Of a stretch of DNA of 64,000 nucleotides, positions 26,561 through 64,000 are shown one piece after another; within the stretch, counting starts at the first letter, position 1; every line of letters starts with the position of its first letter. This stretch comes from Hoplostethus atlanticus (lineage: Eukaryota; Chordata; Actinopteri; Trachichthyiformes; Trachichthyidae). The position numbers and the translations under genes were made by a program. The stretch is taken from NCBI GenBank assembly GCA_034670405.1, contig JAXDDX010000047.1:3072001-3136000 (forward strand). The letters are read 5' to 3'. A model generated the notes under the pieces. The model was not told where the DNA came from and made no database searches. It saw only the letters and a list, made by a program, of their open reading frames with translations.

Positions 26561-28655
26561 ATGCTGACACTCCAGTAATCCGCTGTTAGGAAGAGATTGC
26601 ATCCTCGTCTACTGCACTCAGGCTATTAGAGAGGGAGAATTAAAGCCCGTGGAAAAAAATGAACAAATAATGGGACGATAACAGCCTCCAATGGAAAGAT
26701 ATACCGGGAGCCAGGGATGGAGCTACAGTACTGGTAGTCTTGTATTTCCAAGGCGACACCGGGACCGGAGCGAGGATGTCTACTAATACAAGACAGCAAG
26801 GCTCAGCATCTACAGCCTAAACGCTGGATATATGACATGAGCGCAGGCTGGAACGGACCGGGCGGAAGACTGTGAAATGTGCGACTGAGTCCCCTTCCCG
26901 GATGAGTCCTTCATGTCTGTTTTCATCTCTTTTTAGAGGCTGCTAATTGCGCGACACTGTCCCTGGCCTCTGCACCGCTATTGGTCAGCTACCGAGTTGG
27001 TCTGGAAGCGGACAGACTCGTATAACTCATCGTCAAGAGTAATGATTTGCAGCGCTGTTTGTAAATTGAAAGCTCAGTGATGCAACATTGCATGAACCTG
27101 CAAGACTTGAAGTGCATCCTTGTGCCAAGGTGCTCACTGCTGTTATTTCCAGAATAGAGTCTCCAGCGTCGATCCGACAAATGCACACCCAAATTAAAGC
27201 CTTTATGTGGAAACGAGAAAAGCCACGGGATATAATTTGCGTGTCGCTTGCCTCAGGGTTACACGCGCTGTCGATACTCCCATCGAAATGCACGCAAACG
27301 TGGTAAAGCTCCACTTCACGCCTTGGCTGGAATCGCAGTTGTTCCCTTCAGCTGCTGCGCCTGTACAGACTTGCCATGACAGGCAGGCAAGTACACATTA
27401 AATCCGAGTGCAAGTTGAGGACCGGCCGGCCTCGTCAGCGGGATCAGACACACATTAAGCCGTGGAAACTCCCGTCCTCGCGTTGATGGAGCATCGCATC
27501 CTGAAACGGAGCACTCTCGCTGGGTATTTTGTCGGATATCTAACAGACATTTTTTTTATGCCATGGCTGATTGTTGAAGTTTAAAGAGCTGCTCCTTTTT
27601 AAAACTCAGTACGTGAACACCTCCTGCAGCTGGGTTGTGTTCAGGTCCCAAAATCCATGAAATTTATTCAAGTGGAAATCCTGTGGCAATCAGCTCAGTT
27701 GTTGTGAGTCTAATCTCTGGGAAAGCCTATCCTAAAGATGAAGTTTTATCCAGTGTGAGAAATGCAGTGGGGTGTTTAAGATTTAAGACCTCCACAGCAG
27801 CTGTTGGTCCGACTGGATATGTGAAAGATGACACTTGGATATTGGTGTACTTGTAGTGTGCCAACACCCTGCCCAAGGGCTGCCATGCATTCGTTTCTAC
27901 AAAGCTCCCGCTTTAAGTAAACCTGCTGATATATTTTAGATATCTTAATATTATTCTATCAGGAGCGAGTCAGCACCGTTCTTGATAAGAGTATTAGCTG
28001 TCTTTACGGACCATGTCGCTAACGTGACGTCCTGGACAGGAGGGTTTTTTTTTGTTTTAGGCTTCAGCTCTAGCCACAACCAATCACATCCCTGTGCAGT
28101 TAATATTTAGATGGATTGTGTGGGATTTGTTTTGGGGGGGGGGGTCTTTTTTTTTTTTTAAACCCCAAACCATCCAGAAGTGGACTCCTTGGCTGCAGAG
28201 ATGATGATTGACAGTGAACCCAATTACCTTTTTTGCATTTGCAAGCTCCTCCTCCTGCTCTTCTTGATCTTCTGAGCATGTGCCAAGGAAACGGGGACCA
28301 GGCATGAGACCGGCTCCGCGGACTGGAGAGATGAACCGGAAGCATCGCAGGTGGAATTATGAGTGGCATTCTCCGAGACATGGTGCCGAGTGTTAACACA
28401 GGGAGAGAATTGTAAGCCTCCGCTGAGAGGAGAGTGTTTTGTTTTTTTCCCCCCTCTCTGAGACTGACTGCTGAATTGGAATCAGTGCTCGGGGCATCCA
28501 ATTACAGTTTGGATTGAGTGCTTCTTCCCCCAATCGCTATAGGAAATCCACCCTGATCTGCTGTCTTAGCCACCTGCGAGTTACACTTGTTTTTTGAGTA
28601 GACTCGTCTTGTTTTTTTATTTTATTATTCATGCACCTTCAACGTTGTTTTGCAG

Positions 28656-56965
<28,310 letters not shown>

Positions 56966-59900
56966 CCACCGCCCACCACCTCACACTCACACACACCAAC
57001 ATGCACAAACTCTAATACAGTGAACCACGAGACTGGTGGAAAACAAGGGGTGAAATATGGAGAGAGGGGTGTGTGTGTGTTTGGATGAACACACACCTGA
57101 ATGTAGGGCATGAATGGGCAGATTTAGTGCGCAGTCCTCTTCCTCCATCTCTCAATGCTGAAGACTTCCTCCGGCCTGAAGCACGCCCCGTTCGCCGCCA
57201 AGTGGATGTGCCATTTAGGGATGAGGGAGGCGGGCGTCATCGCTTGGTCACGACTTGCGGACAACTAGATTTTTCACCCAGACGTCGCGACTCCAGTCAC
57301 CAAAAGAGGATCCAGTTCAAACCTGATGGAGTTTATTTTTCTGTCTATGACCCTCCTCAATACAAGCGCTGTACGTGGAGCAGCCACGCACTCGGACGTT
57401 GACCCTAAATAGCTTGGAGACGACCCTGCTTACAACGAGGTCAGGGTGGAGTGCTGTAACTACTGAGCCATTCACCAGCCCACACACCCTCTGAGCCAAT
57501 CCCCTGCCTCGATCGGATGCACGACCCCACCCTCCCTGCCCGCCCCTTAACCCGGTAGCTGCACCTCAGTGGGGGTAACTGTTCGGCGGACGGCTAGCAA
57601 AGCGGGATACATCGGGGGGTTAAACCCACCCGGCCCTCAGTGTGACGGTACTTATTGAGCCAAACCCAACTACTAGTTTTACTCCAGTCATGTATGTTTT
57701 TTATTTTGAACAGTACATTTTCCATTTTGTCAATATTGGTCTTACTTTGTTTTATACACGTCCCTTGTTGCTGTCTCGTCCATATTTTGTATACCTGTTG
57801 AAGGTCAGGATAAGCCATCATCTGTACGGTACTGTCTCTTTCTTCACCTCCTCCATTCTCCCTCGTCATCACAGTGCTGTCCGGCTCCCTCTAGCTCAGG
57901 ACCAAACCCGTGCTGTTGATTTTACACAGTCAGCTGGACTCAAGGAAAAACCTCAAGTTGATGTTTGACAGGTGTGCGGCAAAAGTGTGGCGCGAGAGAC
58001 CTCAGCTGGGATAGCATCCTCCCGACACCTCGCGCCGTTCTGTGTTGCGTTCACTGGCCAGGCTGTGGTGTAGGAGTAGACAGTTGTTGTCCTGTGTGGC
58101 GATAGGGGGGGATTTAACGTGCGAACACAGTTAGTTTCCCACCCTATGCTTTCACAAACCAGCATACCATTTTTTTTTTTTTGGGAACAGAGAAACAACC
58201 ATTGTACCTCCCCTTCAATTTATGTCTTGCTGTCTCACTTTCATTCCTTTTCAGCCAGTCGCCCCTCGGGGCCTAAACGCTGGAGGCGAGTGATTATTTG
58301 ACAAACTTTCTAGTTTACCCCTCAGGCAGACTGGCTTTTCCCACCCTGTCCGACAGTCTGTCAGCTCACATCTCAGGTACTATGAATTCACGGTTAAGGA
58401 GCAACTTTGCTCTGCAGACAATACACAATTATTACACGCTCATCTCTTGGTTATTACTCTTGGATTGTGCAGTGAGACCCCGGAAGTGGTGTTCGGAAAT
58501 ATAAGAGAGCAAATTGGGTCTTACCTTAATAAACTCAGTGGATATTTGTCAAGTTGTATTGGGTTAGGGGTTAGCGAGTTTGCCAGCAAATACACTTTGG
58601 ACTTCTTGGGGCGTTCTGGAGGAGGCGGCGGCTGTTTGAACAGTGGGATTGCCGTAGGAGAGCTCCTGAGGGGAATCGCCGAGTTTGTTTTGGGAGGTGG
58701 TGGAGCAGTTTTGTTTGTTTGGGTGCGTCACAAGCTTCTGGAGCCTCCTCCCCCCAAGGATACACTCGAGAAAAGAGTCATCTTATAATAACATAACAGC
58801 ATTTTGTCAGAGTCCATGCACACATAGAAAGCGAGAGAGGAGAGACAAGTTGCAGTGACAGAATACAGTTTGGTTCCCTCCCAGTTTCTCTTGCGTTGTG
58901 TGCCATATCTCCCAGGATGGGATATGAGACCTCGTGGTCTCAGAGGGGCCTCTACTACAGCCTGATTCATCCAGTGTCAAAGCCATTACTCACATTTTAA
59001 AAAGGGTCTTTCAGCCTTCACCACACACAAATCCTATCAGAAAAAAAGGGCGGCAGTGGGGAAACGATGCATGGTACTGTCATGACTGGATCAAGTGGGA
59101 GAGATAGTTTTTAAATTTAAAGTTGATGTCTTATTGCTATGAAGTGAAATAGGGGGGGAACTTGAAATGTGCAGGGTGGGTTATAGCGTGTTCTGCCCTG
59201 TTCTTATGACGTTAAGGTTAGTCTGAACGTAGCAACCCCCCCCCGTGAGATGGTTGAGTGCAGCTCTTAAGATCACCTACCTTGAGCTCAACCCACGCTG
59301 AAACTCGACTCATACGTCGTTGCCGTTGTTCCTTTGGTCGGTTTTGTCACCGTTCATGTCAAATGGCCGCGCCGTGTCAGGACGCACGCAGTCTTCCGCT
59401 GCATGACCGCTTCTACCGAGGCCGGTGTACGTCACCGCAACTTCAGGACATTTTGTAAAGAAAACTACTACAGTGACGTACTGATGAAACGCAGCTGAAG
59501 TAACTGTAAATATGTTTTCCAAAGAAACATACTGTGTAATGACCACTTTCAGACGTCGGTTCGCCCTGTGTGTGTGTATGTGTGTGTGTGTGGGTGTGTG
59601 TGTGTGTGTGGTCGCAGCCAGTAGCTGTGAGTTCAGAGTGTCTAATTTATTTGTGTAAATGATCTTGGCAGGGGGGGGAAACGCAATCCTGTCTGATGGT
59701 AGCTGTATCACAAATGTGTGTGTGTGAGCCAGGTGGTATACAGGTGTAGACTGGGGTGTGTGTGTGGTTGAGTACTGAACCAACAGTGGACTGATGAATG
59801 ACAGGAAAAGGAATGTGATAACTTAAGGCTTTATCTTGATCGCCCAGAGGGACTAGCTTGACCAGAACTGAACCTGCACTGAAATACCTGCAAGTCACGG

Positions 59901-60415
59901 CACCTCGAAATCGCTGTTTCACTTTACATGAACTTGATTGGTTTTTTTTTTGTACTATGTTTTTATCATCACTGTTGTTTTTTTCGCCCCTCGCTGGTGT
60001 CCTGTGAATCTTCACCCATGTTGAGTTGTGTCGGGTGACTCTTCCTCACCTCGCGGTGTGTCGAAGAGGCTGCAGCCAGAAACACAAGTGTCCCGGTGGA
60101 GCCGGTCGTTCACAGACGAGCCAACACACAACGCCTCTTCTGTTCCCGTCTCGCTGGTTCTCCCCTTGTAAATTGTACAGACGCCACCCGGAAACCAGTG
60201 AGCTGACCCTCTCAAACGTCAAGAAAATAAATTAAAAAAGAAGGAAAACAACTCAAACCTAATGCTGAAAACAAAAAAGAACTGACAAGAATGTGAGATA
60301 TATTTTATTGATCTTTTCCGGGGTGGGGAATATGAGTATATGTGTACAAACCTATGTATGTTTAATTTTCAATCTCAGGTTCCAATGGACCAAATAAATT
60401 TTTTTAATTAAAAGC
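56966..60415 (+). other. capn15: capn15 3' UTR
   Basis: No coding exon is recognisable between the stop and a pair of polyadenylation signals. The first AATAAA is at 60226-60231. The second is at 60393-60398 and is followed by a TG-rich downstream element (GTGTTGTTGTT from 60421). An intergenic split inside this stretch cannot be ruled out without transcripts, but no other gene signals are visible. It includes a short GT-rich tract near 59570-59610 and a T10 run near 58171. Confidence 0.6.
60393..60398 (+). terminator. Polyadenylation signal, probable end of capn15
   Basis: Canonical AATAAA with a GT-rich downstream element about 25 bases on. An earlier AATAAA lies at 60226-60231 in an A-rich context and could give a shorter 3' end. 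Confidence 0.6.
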
Positions 60416-62013
60416 GAGCCGTGTTGTTGTTATTATGTGATGTGAACCACATATCTTCATCACTCTCTTCTTGGCCTGTGACTCTTATTATGAACTTATT
60501 GGCACAATGTGGACGAACTGTGAGGACGGATATTCATTTCTAATTTTCTTCTCAGGCTGTGTAAACTGACCCTGCGACCCTGCGGCGTTCCCAACTCTCA
60601 CACTGAAATGGTTTATTGCGCGGTTATCCGTTCCAGAGAAACATTTTCTGGTATGTTCGTTCACACTCCCGACGCGTTGTTTTTCTTGGCCTGGCCTGTG
60701 ACGTGATGTTGCCTCGTCTCATCTCATGCTGCTGTCTGCTGTCTTGTCATAGTTTGTGTGAGGTGCAAAAACTACATGACAACACGAAAAAATAACATGT
60801 GACAGACCCCCTGAGTCCCTGATGGCCATCACAGCCACACCCCCTTCACCCCTCTCGGGTTTCAGTCTCCACCTCTTGGCCCAAACCTCCCCTACCTCCT
60901 CCCTTTACTCCCTCTCCAAAACCCAACCCTTACCCCTCTCATCCTATCCACTTCTTGCTTCCTCTGCCCCCACCTTCCTCCAAGCCCAAACCCTCCCATC
61001 AACCCTTTCCAAGCCCCCATCATTAGTCTCCCCCGTCAACCTCAGATGCCAGGAACACTTCATAGTTGAGGCAACATCCCTACTTCTGCTTTGTGAGGGG
61101 GGGATACGTTTTACTGACCCCAGCAGACGCACCGTCCGAGCTCCATCAGGTGGAGGCATTGCTCAAAACCGGCCTCGGGGAGCTGTCAATCACATCGATC
61201 CCGTCCTGTACTGCGAAGGTGAGACCAAGAAACCCTCAGGATCTCCCCCCAGTCTGCAACCAAAGGTAAGGTGTTACTGAAATGTCTGTTGTGACACACC
61301 TGCATCATCTCTTTAGCAGGGTGAAGCAGTGTGACCATGCTGGGGGACAGACAAGTCAGCGGAAGGGGTTTTTGCATGCAGTGCTATGGTCAGACGTGTG
61401 AGGAGTGGAAATGAAATCCTGCCCTCTCTCTGGGGAAATCTGTTCCCTTCCACTCGTGGCCCCTCGGTGCCCCGTAGATATGAAGGAACTAATTAGATAT
61501 AGGCCTTTCAATTTGTCTCCAGACAAGATAGCAAGGAACCGTGCCTCGGCAACACTTCATATGAAATTGGAAAGATAAAGAGTTTCTCTAAGTGGCGGAA
61601 CACTTGTTTTGATGTAAAACTCTGAAGTGAACGTGGTTTCTGAGCGAGCGAGCGGCTCGGTGTGATGTGGCGATACACGTTATTGTGCAGACCTTGTTGA
61701 AATAATGTCGGTGGAAGTGTTGAGCCCTGGTGTGCTTTCAGGGCCAGGCTACGTTCAGGGTTTCAGGACTTCTCTACGGGCAAGGAAGGGGAAACCACCT
61801 GTGTTGAGCATTTGTGAGACACCCGTTCTTGTCGTATGTGACAGCAAAACCATCTGTGGCGCTGAACAAGAAACCAGTGAACAGCAAACAACAAGTACAG
61901 TGACATTAGCTGACACAGGCAGGATACATATAGAAATACAGCATTTTAAACTAGTAGGTTTATGGTATATATGTTTTGAGATAGCAGTACTTGTTGATCC
62001 CTCTTGTGTGGGA

Positions 62014-62017
<4 letters not shown>

Positions 62018-62052
<35 letters not shown>

Positions 62053-62053
62053 G
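62018..62053. repeat. (TTA)n microsatellite
   Basis: About 12 ATT units. Confidence 0.95.
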
Positions 62054-62406
62054 TCATTATAGTAAAACCAAAACCCAGTGTGGCTTGTAGACCAGCAGAC
62101 ATTTCCCACAAACCTCATGAAAGAATATGCGCGAAGCATGTGAGCTAAAGCAGGCTGTGTACCACCCCCAGTTGATCATCTTTTCTCTCCCCCCCCCTCT
62201 TATTTTCCTCCTAGTCAGGTGATGTAAATAAATCATGTGACATCACCACCCCATTAATGCTAGAGAGGCTGTGGGTAGGGGATTTGTGTCAAGGGCAGAG
62301 GCACGGCGAGGCGAGGCACCCCCAGGGGCTACTGGAGAACTCCACGCTTAGATTTGGGTTATCCTCATGTTGTTCAGAGAGACGCTGTCAGCAGGGCATA
62401 AGGGCT

Positions 62407-62407
<1 letters not shown>

Positions 62408-62457
<50 letters not shown>
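62408..62457. repeat. (GT)n microsatellite
   Basis: About 25 units. Confidence 0.95.
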
Positions 62458-62458
<1 letters not shown>

Positions 62459-63178
62459 AAATCACACCTGTTCTTCAGTCTTTACCACCTCACACTAGCC
62501 GCTCTGTTGAGAAGAAATACCTTCGTCTGCACTAACAGGAGAAGATATCTGTTACCCTGTCAGCCTGTTGTCTGCTTATGTATTGTATACTGTGTATTGT
62601 ATGCTTTCATTTCCATCACCACACAGTTTTTGAAATGTTGTCGTTGGTTCTGAATGGGTTTCACGGGCCCTGAGGTCACGAAACCTGCTCTGTCTGTAGA
62701 GAACAGTGGAAACAAAAGTGCCAGCAGTGACACACCATCATAAGTGTCATTTAAAACCCTTTCTGGAAGCATCACCTCATGGCAGTGAAAGTATCTGTTG
62801 TCAACGTAGTGTGAAAGTGCATAGTACAAATACCTCTGCATGGCTTGGTATTTCCTCCTCCTCCAGCCCTGCTTCTCGTCGTTTGTCAGTCTCAGCTGGT
62901 CCCGCTCATCGCCTGTTACTCTGCATCTGTCATTGAGCTCACAGCAGACAGACAAGGAAAAGGACTGCAAGCTGCAACCTCTATGTAATGATGAAATGGG
63001 TATAGCGTGTTTACGACCTTGACCTCTGAAAGAGACCATTGACAGAACACCATCATCGCCGTGTGATGAGAGAATGCACGCTCACATCAAATTTGATCAT
63101 GAGTAATAAAACTAAACATCATTTAATAGGCTTGCGATATGACAGGAAACTGAAGTTACTGTACATTTCACTCTTTAG

Positions 63179-63337
63179 GCGCCACGAAATGATCCCAGCG
63201 CTGCCACAGTCGTACGCTCCGGGGCCCGACACCGTCTTCTCCGACCAGTCTGGCTTCTACTCTCTGGACTCCCACGTCCCTGGGCTGTCCAGGGTCATCC
63301 TCAACAAGCTCAACATGAAGGACTATGGAGAATACAG
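63179..63337 (+). CDS. mss51: MSS51 homologue (MYND zinc-finger protein), N-terminal exon
   Basis: Acceptor TTCACTCTTTAG, donor TACAG|GTGAAA. It encodes SGFYSLDSHVPGLSRVILNK then LNMKDYGEYR, clearly matching human MSS51/ZMYND17 ([20 protein letters not shown]). MSS51 is a mitochondria-associated MYND protein of vertebrate muscle, named after the yeast COX1 translational activator. An in-frame ATG at 63189 (MIPALPQSYAPG) could be the start, or a 5' exon could supply two bases before the Gly. The gene continues right. Confidence 0.85.
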
Positions 63338-63489
63338 GTGAAAAACACACAAGGCTTACTGATGCTATCTGATAGTATCTATACTACCTGTTACTCCACT
63401 ATTTATTGATTTGTCTCTGCACCAATGCCACCGGACAAATTCCTGAATATCTCTCGTTCTTGGCAAGTAAAGTTTCTGCTTCTGATCAG

Positions 63490-63639
63490 GGCGGCCGTTG
63501 AGGGGAAGACCAAAGGAGTCTCGTTCCACAACTACAAGGAGATGTTTGAGAGGATGGAGGAGACGTTCAAGTTCTGCACCGGCTGTAACAAACTGCCGGG
63601 GCATCTCGCCGAAGGACAGACCCTCAAGCGCTGTGTGAA
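63490..63639 (+). CDS. mss51: MSS51 homologue, second exon with start of MYND finger (partial gene)
   Basis: Acceptor CTGATCAG, donor GTGAA|GTGAGT. It encodes AAVEGKTKGVSFHNYKEMF, ERMEETFKFC and CTGCNKLPGHLAEGQTLKRC. The last part is the first Cys pair and third Cys of a MYND zinc finger, aligned with human [20 protein letters not shown]. Phase joins the previous exon exactly. Remaining exons lie beyond the window. Confidence 0.88.
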
Positions 63640-64000
63640 GTGAGTACCAAGCCAAAAGGTTGAGGGTTAAATCATGTTTGAGAATGGCATCACTGCCACT
63701 CTGGCAATAAGAGTTGATAAGCTGTAAAATGGGTGAATGGCTGCAGCATTTTCAATGTTCCAGCATTAAACCTCAATATCACCTCACATTTAGCGTGGTT
63801 GACAAGCAGATCATTTTAGGGAATTGACAACTACACCGTCCTCCGGTCAGCCCTATCATCATCCTGTCAGAGCATTGTTTTGGTCTATTACCAGACGCAT
63901 TACCAGTTGTTGTGGTATCAGCGGCTAAATGAAAGGACGCCAAGGTGTGGACATCTCTACAGACCTGGATTATGGCCAATGGCAAATATAGCTAAGCCTC

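Larger units (their letters stand above)
60416..63178. other. Intergenic region between capn15 and mss51
   Basis: About 2.8 kb with a (TTA)n tract at 62018-62053, a (GT)n tract at 62408-62457 and one possible upstream mss51 exon near 61068-61265 (see findings). Nothing else is supported. Confidence 0.6.

Noticed and set aside
61705-62148. 147-codon plus frame near 61.7-62.1 kb
   Set aside because: Ends in Ile run from (TTA)n; no homology or splice support.

Overview
The window is vertebrate nuclear DNA, almost certainly from a ray-finned (teleost) fish. Genes are split by GT-AG introns. Very long (CA)n, (GT)n and (CT)n tracts occur every few hundred bases over the first 20 kb, and tRNA-derived SINE tails of a type common in teleosts are present. 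No bacterial, plasmid or phage features are visible, and most of the longest open frames are microsatellite or minisatellite read-through.

Layout. (1) 1-24 kb is gene-poor and repeat-rich. It holds one convincing first coding exon of an unidentified minus-strand gene (about 1657-1775), one weaker minus-strand exon candidate (about 18.26-18.49 kb), two minisatellites (21-bp unit at 6.44-7.17 kb, 20-bp unit at 13.19-13.88 kb), a GATA/GACA block, two (CT)n tracts of about 190-200 bp, two copies of a TIR-bearing MITE-like repeat and a degenerate tRNA-Arg-like sequence. (2) 24-60.4 kb is the plus-strand calpain-15 gene (capn15, vertebrate homologue of Drosophila small optic lobes). It has candidate upstream promoters or noncoding exons at 24.2-24.4 kb and 26.5 kb, an upstream exon that can add an in-frame N-terminus at 28.85-29.03 kb, a large zinc-finger exon at 38.9-40.5 kb, ten further coding exons carrying the calpain protease core and the SOL-homology C-terminus, and a 3' UTR of about 3.4 kb ending at AATAAA signals near 60.23 and 60.39 kb. 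(3) From 63.18 kb to the window end lie two exons of a plus-strand gene matching MSS51 (ZMYND17), which runs off the right edge.

capn15 reads cleanly against remembered human CAPN15 except at two places. Exon 3 (44.9 kb) and exon 7 (49.97 kb) each carry one extra base relative to the conserved frame. The summed exon length is 3659 nt; removing two bases gives 3657 nt, exactly 1219 codons including the stop. The simplest reading is two assembly or base-call indels in GC-rich sequence, but a genuine lesion cannot be excluded from one sequence.

The gene order capn15 then mss51 is same-strand and about 2.8 kb apart. I found no evidence of a previously undescribed multi-gene system. The most useful observations are the in-frame alternative N-terminus with a myristoylation-type start, a sixth RanBP2 zinc finger and a SUMO-interaction-like motif in calpain-15, the two frameshifts, a 14-bp-TSD LINE-type insertion in a capn15 intron, and a three-copy TTAA-ended MITE-like family.
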